The notes: generated by a model not told the origin, from the sequence alone. Positions 1 to 8,534 are shown, counted from the first letter of the stretch. The stretch: DNA of 37,394 bases from Propionibacterium sp. (GCA_022837595.1 JALHFX010000023.1:1-37394), one strand, 5' to 3'. Numbers and translations: made by a program.

Positions 1-417
1 TCAGCGACGTCCGCGTGGACGAACCAGCTTGCGTGCCTGCCAATCGGGGCACACCTCAAACGCGCTGGTAACAACCAGTCCGGCGGTTGTGGCACCTTCG
101 TCGATATCGGCGGGATCGACATACCCGGGACGTCCGATCTTCGGAGTCATCACGCAGATCCAGCCGGTATCTGACAAGTCCCGCAACGCATCGACGAGCG
201 CGTCCGCAATGTCTTCGTCATCGCGGTGCCACAACAGCACCACATCGACTGCCTCCACTGCATCTTCAATCAGCTCACCGTCGATCGCGTCCATCACGTC
301 ATCGCGCAGATCCTGGTCGACATCGTCGTCCCAGCCCAGTTCTTGAACTACCATTCCTTCGTCTAGGCCAAGCTGGTCGACACCATTTGATCCGGGCCGT
401 TGAGGGGATACCACCAT
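1..417 (-). CDS. DUF3052 family protein
   Basis: This 138-residue acidic protein is recognised as the actinobacterial DUF3052 family, whose function is unknown. The family-like core is visible: a Gly-Met-Val-Val-Gln-Glu-Leu-Gly-Trp stretch near residues 20-29, an acidic Asp-Asp-Asp-Val-Asp segment, the hydrophobic VDVVLLWHRDDED strand, and a TPKIGRPGYVDPADI segment near residues 91-105. There is no signal peptide or membrane segment, so it should be cytoplasmic. The stop codon is at the first three bases of the window, so the gene is complete. The ATG at 415-417 is used because the whole family-like N-terminus follows it. GGAGG lies only a base or so upstream, so the next codon (GTG) is a possible alternative start. 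It follows aceE on the same strand but a strong hairpin separates them. DUF3052 genes commonly neighbour aceE in actinobacteria, which suggests but does not show a link to pyruvate metabolism. Confidence 0.85.
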   Translation of the reverse strand: MVVSPQRPGSNGVDQLGLDEGMVVQELGWDDDVDQDLRDDVMDAIDGELIEDAVEAVDVVLLWHRDDEDIADALVDALRDLSDTGWICVMTPKIGRPGYVDPADIDEGATTAGLVVTSAFEVCPDWQARKLVRPRGRR

Positions 418-505
418 TCCTCCACTTCACCATAGAACTGTTGGCCACGCCAACCGGCGCCCCACTCCAGCCTGCCAGACAAAGCTGTCGACCCGCACAA
501 CGCAA

Positions 506-557
506 CGAAAACGCCGACGGCGTGATCCCCAGGATGAGGAAGCACGCCGTCGGCGTT
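506..557 (-). terminator. Rho-independent terminator after aceE
   Basis: A perfect 15-bp inverted repeat pairs 510-524 with 543-557 around an 18-nt loop. On the minus strand the stem is followed by TTTTCGTT. It lies about 60 nt after the aceE stop and before the DUF3052 gene, so it should end aceE transcription and leave DUF3052 to its own promoter or to read-through. The rest of 418-618 shows nothing else. Confidence 0.85.
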
Positions 558-618
558 CAGCTAGAACCAGTTCTTTGCCTTCAGCTATCAAACCTCAGGC
601 ATCGGCTTGACGCTGAAC

Positions 619-3363
619 CTATGCGTCGCCACCGACCTCGCCGGAGGTACCCGCGTTGACATCGGTCAGCCGGTAGCGGTCGATCGCCTGGCGAATCACC
701 TCACGCGGCATCTCGCCACGATCCGCGAGTGCCTGTAGCGCGCGAACCACGATCGATGGACCATCGATGAGCAGATGACGACGAGCCGCCGCCCGCGTGT
801 CCGAGAAACCGAAACCGTCAGCACCCAGCGGATAGTAGTCGGTTGGCACCCACGGACGAATCTGCTCCTGCACGGCGCGCATGAAGTCGCTCACCGCGAT
901 CGCCGGACCCTGATGCCCGCTCAGCCGCTGGGTGACGAACGGCACCCGAGGTTCGGCCTCCGGGTTGATGAACGCGTGGTCATCACAGGCCCGGCCATCA
1001 CGAGCCAACTCGTTCCAGCTGGTCACCGACCAAACGTCCGACTCGACGCCCCAGTCCTTCTTCAGCAATTCCTGGGCCTCCAGAGCCCACGGCACCGCGA
1101 CACCGGACGCGAGCAGTTGAGCCCGCTTCGCACCTTCGGCGCCCTGAGAGATCAGATGGATACCGCGGCGGATACCTTCAGCGTCCACATTCTCAGGCTG
1201 GGCAGGCTGCACCATCGGCTCGTTGTACACAGTCAGGTAGTACGAGATGTCTTCCGGGTCATCCCCGTACATGCGGCGCAGACCGTCCTCGACGATATAG
1301 CTGATCTCGTAGCCATATGCCGGGTCGTAACTGACGATGCCCTCATTGGTGGCGGTGAGCAGATGCGAATGGCCGTCCATGTGTTGGGTGCCCTCGCCGG
1401 TCAGGGTGGTCTTGCCTGCCGTCGCACCGATGTAGAAGCCGCGAGCCAGCTGATCGGCGGCCGCCCACCACATGTCCGCGGTGCGCTGAATACCGAACAT
1501 CGAGTAGAAGATGTAGATCGGGATCATCGGTTGGCCATGGGTGGCATAGCTGGTACCCACAGCGGTATAGGCCGCTGTCGCGCCCGCCTCGTTGATACCG
1601 ACGTGCATGATCTGGCCGTTGGTGGCCTCACGGTAGCTCAACATCAGGTCGTGGTCGACCGGGGTGTACTGCTGACCGTTCGCGTTGTAGATCTTGATCG
1701 TCGGGAAGAACGAGTCCATGCCGAAGGTGCGGGCCTCGTCCGGGATGATCGGGACGATGAACGGCGCCAGACCACGATCACGCAGCAGATCCTTGAGCAG
1801 CCGGACGAAAGCCATCGTGCTGGCGATCTTCTGGTTGCCGGAACCCTTGCGGGCAGCCTTGTAGGCCTTCTCACCAGGCAACTGCAGCTTCTTAGCGGGG
1901 TTACCGCGCCGCTCGGGGACGAAACCGCCCAGCTCACGACGGCGGTCCAGCAGGTATTTGATCGCAGGATCCTGCGGGCCCGGGTTGAAGTACGGCGGCT
2001 GATAGGGATCGGCCTCCAAAACCTCGTCCGATACCGGGATCTGGCAGCGATCGCGCAGACCCTTGAGGTCGTCGATGGCCAGCTTCTTCATCTGATGGGT
2101 CGCATTGCGGCCGGCGAAATGGGTACCCAGGAAATAGCCCTTGATCGTATGCGCCAAGATGACGGTCGGACCGCCGGTGTACTCGGAGGCCGCCTTATAG
2201 GCGTTATAGATCTTCGTGTAGTCCAGACCGCCGCGGCGCAGCGCCCAAATCTGGTCATCGGTCCACTCGGCCACCATCGCGGCGGTGCGCGGATCGCGTC
2301 CGAAGAAGTGTTCGCGCACATAAGCGCCGTCATTGGCCTTGAAGGTCTGGTAATCGCCGTCGCGCGTGGTGTTCATCACATTGACGAGCGCACCCTCGGT
2401 GTCGTTCTCCAGTAGCGGATCCCAGTTCGCTCCCCAGACCAACTTGATGACGTTCCAGCCTGCGCCACGGAAGAACGACTCCAGCTCTTGGAGAATCTTT
2501 CCGTTACCGCGCACCGGACCGTCGAGCCGCTGCAAGTTGCAGTTGATGACGAAGGTCAGGTTGTCGAGCCCCTCGTTAGCAGCCAGCTGCAAAGCACCAC
2601 GCGACTCGACCTCGTCCATCTCGCCGTCGCCGAGGAAGGCCCAGACGCGTTGCTGGCTGGTGTCTTTGATACCGCGGTTATCGAGGTAGCGGTTGAAGGA
2701 CGCCTGATAGATCGCGTTGATCGGGCCGATACCCATCGACACCGTCGGGAACTCCCAGAAGTCCGGCATCCGGCGCGGATGCGGATAGCTCGGCAGGCCG
2801 CGCCCACCCATCGGGCGGCTGTATTCCTGGCGGAAACCGTCCATATCGTTCTCGGTCAGGCGACCCTCGAGCAGTGCGCGGGCATACATGCCGGGTGAGG
2901 CGTGACCTTGGAAGAAGATCTGGTCACCGCCGCCGGGATGGTCTTTGCCGCGCCAGAAGTGCATCAGGCCTACCTCGTAGAGCATTGCTGCCGAGGCATA
3001 GCTGGCGATGTGGCCACCCACTCCAACACCTGGACGCTGCTGGCGATGCACCTGAATCGCCGCATTCCAACGCAGCATATGGCGAACCTGCTGTTCCAGG
3101 TCGGAATCACCCGGGTAGGGAACTTCCTTCGACGCAGGAATCGTATTGACATAATCGGTTGACACCAGTGACGGCACACCAACGTGCCGATCACGGGCTT
3201 GTTCATTTAGGCGGAGCATGACGTAGCGCGCCCGGTTGCGTCCACCTGATTCGATCAGCCCATCCAAAGACTCCAGCCATTCTTGCGTCTCATCGACGTC
3301 CGTGTCCGGAAGATTGGTGGGAAGGCCGTTGAGCAGAGGGCCTGGTTGCTCGCGAGGAATCAC
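619..3363 (-). CDS. aceE: pyruvate dehydrogenase E1 component, homodimeric type
   Basis: AceE is the thiamine-diphosphate enzyme that decarboxylates pyruvate and acetylates the lipoyl group of the E2 subunit, feeding acetyl-CoA production in the cytoplasm. The 914-residue length fits the homodimeric family (about 880-930). The N-terminal segment has the expected MLRLNEQARDRHVGVPS block (near 49-65) and GGHIASYASAAMLYEVG (about 117-132). The thiamine-diphosphate/Mg motif starts with GDGEMDE at 245-251 and continues to NCN at 274-276, and the central and C-terminal transketolase-like domains follow. The start is a GTG (3361-3363) preceded by AAAGGA seven bases upstream. No E2, E3 or lipoate genes are in the window; in many actinobacteria aceE also stands apart from them. 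It is divergent from a sugar kinase gene and shares a 278-bp control region with a palindrome. It is followed by a strong terminator. Confidence 0.97.
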   Translation of the reverse strand: MIPREQPGPLLNGLPTNLPDTDVDETQEWLESLDGLIESGGRNRARYVMLRLNEQARDRHVGVPSLVSTDYVNTIPASKEVPYPGDSDLEQQVRHMLRWNAAIQVHRQQRPGVGVGGHIASYASAAMLYEVGLMHFWRGKDHPGGGDQIFFQGHASPGMYARALLEGRLTENDMDGFRQEYSRPMGGRGLPSYPHPRRMPDFWEFPTVSMGIGPINAIYQASFNRYLDNRGIKDTSQQRVWAFLGDGEMDEVESRGALQLAANEGLDNLTFVINCNLQRLDGPVRGNGKILQELESFFRGAGWNVIKLVWGANWDPLLENDTEGALVNVMNTTRDGDYQTFKANDGAYVREHFFGRDPRTAAMVAEWTDDQIWALRRGGLDYTKIYNAYKAASEYTGGPTVILAHTIKGYFLGTHFAGRNATHQMKKLAIDDLKGLRDRCQIPVSDEVLEADPYQPPYFNPGPQDPAIKYLLDRRRELGGFVPERRGNPAKKLQLPGEKAYKAARKGSGNQKIASTMAFVRLLKDLLRDRGLAPFIVPIIPDEARTFGMDSFFPTIKIYNANGQQYTPVDHDLMLSYREATNGQIMHVGINEAGATAAYTAVGTSYATHGQPMIPIYIFYSMFGIQRTADMWWAAADQLARGFYIGATAGKTTLTGEGTQHMDGHSHLLTATNEGIVSYDPAYGYEISYIVEDGLRRMYGDDPEDISYYLTVYNEPMVQPAQPENVDAEGIRRGIHLISQGAEGAKRAQLLASGVAVPWALEAQELLKKDWGVESDVWSVTSWNELARDGRACDDHAFINPEAEPRVPFVTQRLSGHQGPAIAVSDFMRAVQEQIRPWVPTDYYPLGADGFGFSDTRAAARRHLLIDGPSIVVRALQALADRGEMPREVIRQAIDRYRLTDVNAGTSGEVGGDA

Positions 3364-3507
3364 GCTGAGGTCCTTTCAAGTCACGCCAGATATCACTTCA
3401 ACACCAGCATCACTCGCAATCTTCCCGCGAACCGGCGCTTTTCGCCAGCACTCCGAAGATCCTGCCCGTCGAATGAGACACCTGTATCGGTCAAAAACTC
3501 TTCAGAG

Positions 3508-3529
3508 TTGTTGCCGTGCTTGGCAACAA
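3508..3529. promoter_or_regulatory. palindromic operator candidate, aceE/kinase control region
   Basis: TTGTTGCC (3508-3515) and GGCAACAA (3522-3529) are perfect inverted 8-bp arms around a 6-nt spacer. The site lies in the divergent space, about 145 bp from the aceE start and 113 bp from the kinase start. The arm length and spacing are typical of a dimeric helix-turn-helix repressor site. No regulator gene is adjacent, so the binding protein is unknown. Confidence 0.5.
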
Positions 3530-3553
3530 GCGGGCAGCGCGGACCTTAGTCTG

Positions 3554-3559
3554 TACAAT
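3554..3559 (+). promoter_or_regulatory. possible -10 element of the sugar kinase promoter
   Basis: TACAAT is close to the actinobacterial -10 consensus and lies 82 bp before the kinase ATG. No convincing -35 hexamer sits 16-18 bp upstream. The palindrome at 3508-3529 would then lie just upstream of the -35 position, a place typical of activator or co-regulator binding. This is a weak prediction. Confidence 0.3.
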
Positions 3560-3641
3560 TCCGGACATAACCTGTGGCGCGCCAAGATGCCGTCCATACA
3601 CCGCAACTCGGCGCGGTTCTCGATCTCGAAAGGCAGCGCAT

Positions 3642-4715
3642 ATGAAACTCCGTGAGGACGCCAAGTGGTCGCTGGTCATCCCGACCAGCATGGGTATCCG
3701 CATCTGTCCTGAGAATGGCCAACCGGTACAGAGCGCGAACCGTTTCACGATGCAGGTGACATCGGCAGAAAGCAACGTCGGTTCGATCGCTAGCTTCCTC
3801 GGTCAGCCGGTGAAGATCCTCACCAACTTCGTTGAGGGTAGCCCGATTTCGATGATGATCAAGTCAAACCTGGCTTCGCGTTTCATGGACTTCGAGGGAC
3901 CGGATCTACCTCAGGGCGGCGCTTGGGGATACCGCCATCAGTTCAACATCGCCGACTCCGGCTACGGCAATCGTGGCGCCCGAGTATGGAACGACCGTGC
4001 AGGCGAAGTCGGTCTGCAGCTCGAGGCCAAGGACTTCGATCTCGACCGCATCTTCGGTGATGAAGGCGCGAAGATCGTCCACATGTCCGGTCTGATCGCG
4101 GCGCTGTCGCCGAAGACCTTGCAGTTCTGCCTCGATATCGCTCACTCCGCGAAGAAGCACGGCGCTGCGGTGAGCTTCGATCTGAACCATCGCGCCTCCT
4201 TCTGGGAGGGACGCGAGGACGAGCTGCGCGCCGGATTCACCGAGATCGCGAAGAACTGCTCGATCCTGATCGGCAACGAAGAGGACTTCCAGTTGGCGCT
4301 CGGCCTGGAGGGTCCTGACGCCGGTGGCAAGGGTATCGCCGCCAAGATCGACGGCTTCAAGGCCATGATCAAGACCGCACATGAGCGCTTCCCCGGTGTG
4401 GAGGTCTTCGCCAACACCCTGCGCGAAGTCATCAACGCCAACCATCACCTGTGGGGCGCCATCTTGTGGGCGAACGGCGAGTTCTATGTCGCAGAACCCC
4501 GCGACATCGGCGTGCTGGATCGTATCGGCGGTGGCGACTCCACTGTCGGCGGCATCCTCTACGGCCTGATCAAGGGCTGGGAGCCCGAGAAGTGCCTGCA
4601 GTTCGGCTGGGCGTCCGGTGCGATCACTACCACCTTCCTCACCGACTATGCTGTGCCGGCCGATGAGGAGCAGATCTGGTCTGTTTGGGAGGGCAATGCG
4701 CGCATCAAGCGCTGA
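3642..4715 (+). CDS. PfkB-family sugar kinase, 2-dehydro-3-deoxygluconokinase-like
   Basis: This 357-residue protein is a ribokinase-fold (PfkB) kinase that should transfer phosphate from ATP to a sugar or sugar acid. Family features are the N-terminal substrate region with SAESNVGSIASFLGQPVKILTNF (about residues 43-66), a VSFDLNHRASFWEG strand resembling the DxNxRxxLW motif of KDG kinases, an NEEDF segment, and the C-terminal anion-hole motif DRIGGGDS, whose Asp is the expected catalytic base. The residue after that Asp is Ser and not the usual Ala, and the motif has three glycines in place of GAG. Both suggest a distinct subgroup. KDG kinase is the best guess, but the substrate cannot be settled from sequence alone. 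The ATG at 3642 has AAAGG about nine bases upstream; an in-frame extension to 3516 has no family-like sequence. A terminator follows, so the gene is probably monocistronic. Confidence 0.85.
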   Translation: MKLREDAKWSLVIPTSMGIRICPENGQPVQSANRFTMQVTSAESNVGSIASFLGQPVKILTNFVEGSPISMMIKSNLASRFMDFEGPDLPQGGAWGYRHQFNIADSGYGNRGARVWNDRAGEVGLQLEAKDFDLDRIFGDEGAKIVHMSGLIAALSPKTLQFCLDIAHSAKKHGAAVSFDLNHRASFWEGREDELRAGFTEIAKNCSILIGNEEDFQLALGLEGPDAGGKGIAAKIDGFKAMIKTAHERFPGVEVFANTLREVINANHHLWGAILWANGEFYVAEPRDIGVLDRIGGGDSTVGGILYGLIKGWEPEKCLQFGWASGAITTTFLTDYAVPADEEQIWSVWEGNARIKR

Positions 4716-4755
4716 CCCGTCTGTTTGCGCCTGAATCCAGGCTGAGCGTGAATCT

Positions 4756-4790
4756 GAGCCCCGGTGTGCATCTGCCGCCGGGGCTCTTTT
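4756..4790 (+). terminator. Rho-independent terminator after the sugar kinase
   Basis: GAGCCCCGG (4756-4764) pairs perfectly with CCGGGGCTC (4778-4786), and TTTTCTC follows directly. It lies 40 nt after the kinase stop and separates it from the fatty acid regulator gene. Confidence 0.85.
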
Positions 4791-4881
4791 CTCATCCGTT
4801 CGGTCCGGTTGCGCGCTGAATCTGCGCACAGACCACCAGAGCGGTAAAGTTCGCGGGCAGGAGAAGCCAAGGAGGTCGGTC

Positions 4882-6090
4882 ATGGCTGCAAAGCCCCCCA
4901 TCAGTGCGGGTCGATCATTCGCACCGGCAGCGCGAACCCGGGCGGCGATCACCAAACGACTCGCAGCCCAGACCGGCCAGATGAGCACTGCTGTGGTTAC
5001 CGAGATGGAGGCCCGCCACCCCTGGTATTCGCAGCTGAGCGCTGAGGAACGCTCCTGGGTGAATATGGTGGCAAATGAAGGAATCAACGGTTTCGTCGAG
5101 TGGTTCGCCAACGACACGGCATCCGATCTCGACCCGGCCCGCATCTTCAATGTCGCGCCGAGGTCGCTGACTCGCAAGGTGAGTTTGCACCAAACCGTCG
5201 ATCTGATCCGTACCACCATTGATGTGGTGGAGGAACAGATCGGGCAGCTGATGCCGCGCGGCGACCGTAACGTGCTACAGACTGCCATTTTGCATTATTC
5301 GCGCGAGATCGCCTTCGCCTCGGCCGAGGTTTACGCCCGGGCGGCCGAATCGCGTGGCAGCTGGGATGAACGCATCGAAGCCCTCATCGTCGATGCCGTG
5401 GTGCGCTCCGATGCGAACGAGGACCTGCTGTCTCGTGCGTCCACTCTCGGCTGGCATGCCCAGGCGCCGGTCGTAGTAGCGATCGGGACGATGGCCGACG
5501 GCGATTTCACGGGCTTACGCAAGGACGCCGAGAAACTTGGCCTGGTCGCGATGGCCGCGCTGCACGGCGAGCGGCAGGTGATCATGCTTTCCCCTAGCTC
5601 GCCCGACGCCGAACCCGATCAGCAGGCAAGTATCGGCTGGGTGAAATCGCTGGCAGACCATTTCGGGCCCGGACCGATTGTGGTGGGCCCTGCCGTGTCC
5701 GGCCTAGCCAAAGCCTCCCAATCAGCTCGAGCTGCCCTATCAGGTGCCCGTTCAGCGAAAGCCTGGCCAGAAGGACCGCGGATTCTGACCGCCCAGGATC
5801 TGCTTCCCGAACGAGCTTTGAGCGGTAACGGCCAAGCCCGCCGCGAACTCGTCGACCTGGTCTTCAAGCCACTGGCTGACGCTGGCGGAGACCTCCTGGA
5901 GACCTGCGTCAGCTTCAGCGACAATGGTGGCTCGGTTGAGGCGACCGCGCGGGCATTGTTCGTCCACCCCAATACGGTGCGCTACCGCATCAAGCGGATC
6001 GCCGAAGTCACCGGCTATTCCCCCAACGCGGCACGAGACGCCTATGTCTTACGCTTGGCCATCACTTTGGGACGTCAGCACAGTCACTGA
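4882..6090 (+). CDS. fasR: PucR/CdaR-type transcriptional regulator of fatty acid synthesis (FasR)
   Basis: This 402-residue protein matches the actinobacterial regulator encoded just upstream of fabD-fabH-acpP-fabF and called FasR in Streptomyces, where it activates that operon. The C-terminal PucR-type helix-turn-helix lies at about residues 350-395 (SVEATARALFVHPNTVRYR and following). The central part resembles the GGDEF-like CdaR domain (about 150-320) and the N-terminal part carries the helical AEERSWVNMVANEGI segment. There is no membrane segment, so it is a cytoplasmic DNA-binding protein. The ATG at 4882 has a strong AAGGAGG six bases upstream. The 126-bp gap to fabD is where its operator and the operon promoter would be expected. 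The function is inferred from family plus gene order; the domain type is clear. Confidence 0.87.
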   Translation: MAAKPPISAGRSFAPAARTRAAITKRLAAQTGQMSTAVVTEMEARHPWYSQLSAEERSWVNMVANEGINGFVEWFANDTASDLDPARIFNVAPRSLTRKVSLHQTVDLIRTTIDVVEEQIGQLMPRGDRNVLQTAILHYSREIAFASAEVYARAAESRGSWDERIEALIVDAVVRSDANEDLLSRASTLGWHAQAPVVVAIGTMADGDFTGLRKDAEKLGLVAMAALHGERQVIMLSPSSPDAEPDQQASIGWVKSLADHFGPGPIVVGPAVSGLAKASQSARAALSGARSAKAWPEGPRILTAQDLLPERALSGNGQARRELVDLVFKPLADAGGDLLETCVSFSDNGGSVEATARALFVHPNTVRYRIKRIAEVTGYSPNAARDAYVLRLAITLGRQHSH

Positions 6091-6216
6091 TGCCCTCGCA
6101 ACGAGTCCCATCAGCGCTCGACTGAGCGTCGGTTTGTAGATTACGAACAATGTCTGCGCGCCAAATTAGTCATGCCGCGCACCAACTACCGTCGGCTCGG
6201 GAGGCAGGATGTAAGT

Positions 6217-7152
6217 GTGCTTGTTATCGCAGCTCCCGGCCAGGGCGCTCAGACGCCCGGCTTCCTCTCCGACTGGTTAAAGATCGATAGTTTCGCTGAC
6301 CGTCTCACCTGGCTTTCGGCCGTGGTAGGTCTCGATCTCGCCCATTTTGGTACCGAGGCCGACGCCGAAACCATCCGCGACACCGCGATCGCCCAGCCAC
6401 TGCTGGTCGCCTCCGCGCTTGCCGTCGCACACGAACTCTTTCCACAATCCGCACACGCTTGCGGTAGCGCAGATATCGTCGCCGGGCATTCGGTCGGCGA
6501 GATCGGGGCTGCCGCGCTGACCGGTGCGATCAACCCCGAGGCCGCGATGGTCTTCGTCCGCGAGCGTGGGCAGGGCATGGCCGCGGCTTCGGCCGTCCAG
6601 CCGACCGGTATGTCTGCGATTGTCGGCGGCAAACCGGACGAGGTTCTTGCCGCGGTCGATGCCGCAGGGCTCACTCCGGCGAACTTCAACGGATCCGGCC
6701 AGGTCGTCGCAGCCGGCACCTTGCCGCAACTCCAGGCCCTCGCCGACAACGCCCCCGCCAGGGCCCGGGTGATTCCGCTGTCAGTGGCCGGCGCATTCCA
6801 TACTGTGCACATGGCTCCTGCCTCGGCGCGGCTCGAGGTCTTGGCCCGCTCGATCGACACCCAGGCCCCGACCACGCGGTTGTTGTCGAACCGTGATGGG
6901 GCCGTCGTCGATTCCGGTGCCGATTATCTCGACCGGATGGTCGCTCAGGTGACCCACCCGGTGCGCTGGGACCTGTGCATGGAGACCATGGCGACGCTCG
7001 GGGTCACCGGCCTGCTGGAGCTGGCTCCGGCCGGCACACTGACCGGTATCGCCAAGCGGAACCTCAAGGGTGTCGAGCTTTTCAATCTCAACACCCCCGA
7101 TCAACTGGACGACGCACGCGAATTCTGCGCCCGTCACTCCGAAGCGAAATGA
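6217..7152 (+). CDS. fabD: malonyl-CoA:ACP transacylase
   Basis: FabD loads malonyl groups from malonyl-CoA onto acyl carrier protein, supplying the extender unit for fatty acid elongation. From the GTG start the protein has 311 residues, the normal size. It begins with LVIAAPGQGAQTPGFL, the expected first strand and GQG motif. The nucleophile elbow GHSVGE is at 90-95 with Ser92, and the catalytic His is His195 in AFHTVHM. An in-frame ATG 45 bases upstream would add 15 residues foreign to the family. The GTG at 6217 has CAGGA seven bases upstream and is preferred. It is the first gene of the fab operon and its stop overlaps the fabH start. The 126-bp region before it contains only a short GAGCG/CGCTC hairpin (about 6115-6128) and an AT-richer stretch that may hold the promoter. 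Confidence 0.95.
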   Translation: MLVIAAPGQGAQTPGFLSDWLKIDSFADRLTWLSAVVGLDLAHFGTEADAETIRDTAIAQPLLVASALAVAHELFPQSAHACGSADIVAGHSVGEIGAAALTGAINPEAAMVFVRERGQGMAAASAVQPTGMSAIVGGKPDEVLAAVDAAGLTPANFNGSGQVVAAGTLPQLQALADNAPARARVIPLSVAGAFHTVHMAPASARLEVLARSIDTQAPTTRLLSNRDGAVVDSGADYLDRMVAQVTHPVRWDLCMETMATLGVTGLLELAPAGTLTGIAKRNLKGVELFNLNTPDQLDDAREFCARHSEAK

Positions 7153-8153
7153 GGATTATGAGTTCGCCTATCAAAGCCTCGCACGGTGCTGCTTATTCCC
7201 GGATTCTCGGGGTGGGCGGTGCGCGCGGCAACCGCGTCGTCGACAACGCCGAGATGTGTACCATCATCGACTCGTCCGACGAGTGGATTCAGCAACGGAC
7301 CGGTATCAGCGAGCGTCGCTGGGTCGACGATGAGCAGACCGCCTTGACGCTGGCTACCGAGGCCGCCCGCAAGGCGATCGAACGTTCGGGTGTCGCTACC
7401 GACCAGATCGACGCCGTACTGGTGAGCTCGGTTTCCAATGAGCGTCGCTTTCCTTCGCTGTCGGTGCAGGTCGCCTCGGAGCTCGGCCTCGATAATCCGG
7501 CTGCAACCGATCTGCAGGCCGCCTGCGCGGGTTTCTGCTACGGCGTCAGCCTGGCCGATTCGATGGTCCGCACCGGCTCGGCTCACTACGTGCTGGTCGT
7601 CGGGGTCGAGGTGCTCAGCAAGCAGACAGATTTCTCTGATCGCTCCACAGCCTTCCTCTTCGGGGACGGCGCGGGCGCGGTAGTCATTGGGCCCTCCGAG
7701 GTTCCGGGTATCGGCCCGGCGGTATGGGGTTCCGAGATCAATACCGGCGAGATCATCCACTCCGATGAGTTCGAAGTCGCCGTCGCCGGTGGTTTCAGCC
7801 CGAAGATCCACATGGAGGGCAACAAAGTCTTCCGCTGGGCAACCACCTATATCGTCGAGAAGACCGTGGAGACTCTCGAGGCTGCAGGGCTAACACCCGA
7901 AGAACTCGATGTCTTCATCCCCCACCAAGCGAACAACCGCATCACCGATGCGATGCTTCGCCGTCTCAAGCTGCCGGACGATGTCGTGGTGAGCCGCGAC
8001 ATCAAAATGATGGGCAACGCTTCGGCAGCGTCCGTCCCGATCGCCATGGAGGCTCTGCTCGAATCGGGCGAAGCCAAGCCCGGCGATAACGCTCTGATCA
8101 TCGGCTTCGGCGCCGGACTGGTTTATGCCGGTCAAGTCGTCGTACTCCCCTGA
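7149..8153 (+). CDS. fabH: beta-ketoacyl-ACP synthase III
   Basis: FabH condenses a starter acyl-CoA with malonyl-ACP to begin fatty acid synthesis; in actinobacteria it often accepts branched starters. The thiolase-fold protein has the catalytic triad Cys126 (in AACAG), His259 (PHQANNR) and Asn290 (GNASAAS), numbered from the ATG at 7149. Also visible are the DSSDEWIQQRTGI segment and the FGDGAGA loop. Length is 334 residues, as expected. Two starts are possible. The ATG at 7149 overlaps the fabD stop in an ATGA arrangement and would allow translational coupling. The ATG at 7158 has GAGGA only two bases upstream, which is too close to work well. The choice affects only three residues. A 55-nt gap separates it from acpP. 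Confidence 0.95.
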   Translation: MRIMSSPIKASHGAAYSRILGVGGARGNRVVDNAEMCTIIDSSDEWIQQRTGISERRWVDDEQTALTLATEAARKAIERSGVATDQIDAVLVSSVSNERRFPSLSVQVASELGLDNPAATDLQAACAGFCYGVSLADSMVRTGSAHYVLVVGVEVLSKQTDFSDRSTAFLFGDGAGAVVIGPSEVPGIGPAVWGSEINTGEIIHSDEFEVAVAGGFSPKIHMEGNKVFRWATTYIVEKTVETLEAAGLTPEELDVFIPHQANNRITDAMLRRLKLPDDVVVSRDIKMMGNASAASVPIAMEALLESGEAKPGDNALIIGFGAGLVYAGQVVVLP

Positions 8154-8208
8154 TATCCCTACTTTTATCCCAAAACACCTATTCAGGCCTATAGAGAGGA
8201 CAACCATT

Positions 8209-8454
8209 ATGGCCACCACCGAGGAAATCCGCACTCAGCTCGCCAACATCGTCAACGACGTTGCCGGAGTAGACCAGACCGATGTAGAGCTCGAGAAGAG
8301 CTTCGTGGACGACCTGGACGTCGACTCGCTGTCGATGGTCGAGATCATCTACGCCTGCGAGGAGGCCTTCGGCGTCTCGATCCCCGACGAGGACGCCAAG
8401 ACGCTGAAGACCGTCGGTGACGCAGTCACCTACATCGAGAACGCACAGAACTGA
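8209..8454 (+). CDS. acpP: acyl carrier protein
   Basis: This 81-residue acidic protein carries the growing fatty acyl chain on a 4'-phosphopantetheine arm. The attachment site is Ser40 in the DVDSLSMVE motif. The four-helix pattern and acidic composition are typical. The ATG at 8209 has GAGAGGA eight bases upstream, a strong site that fits the high expression expected of ACP. It sits between fabH and fabF. A stable hairpin follows in the 80-nt gap before fabF and may reduce read-through so that ACP is made in excess over FabF. Confidence 0.97.
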   Translation: MATTEEIRTQLANIVNDVAGVDQTDVELEKSFVDDLDVDSLSMVEIIYACEEAFGVSIPDEDAKTLKTVGDAVTYIENAQN

Positions 8455-8470
8455 GCCCCACCTCAACTCC

Positions 8471-8503
8471 GGCCCGCACGTCACCGGCTGGTGCGTGCGG
8501 GCC
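8471..8503 (+). terminator. hairpin between acpP and fabF (partial terminator or processing site)
   Basis: GGCCCGCACG (8471-8480) pairs with CGTGCGGGCC (8494-8503). After a one-base bulge, CACC (8482-8485) pairs with GGTG (8490-8493) around a GGCT loop. No T-run follows, so it is not a classic full terminator. It may be an attenuator or an mRNA-stabilising 3' end for acpP. Confidence 0.55.
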
Positions 8504-8534
8504 ATCCCCTAAACCCTTTCATCCGGGAGACTCA

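Noticed and set aside
775..2415. Long 546-codon frame antisense to aceE
   Set aside because: It is a codon-pattern shadow of aceE, as expected at high GC; it shows no recognisable domain and no ribosome site.
3906..5288. 460-codon frame on the minus strand over the kinase and fasR
   Set aside because: It overlaps two well-supported genes and a terminator, and has no recognisable family sequence.
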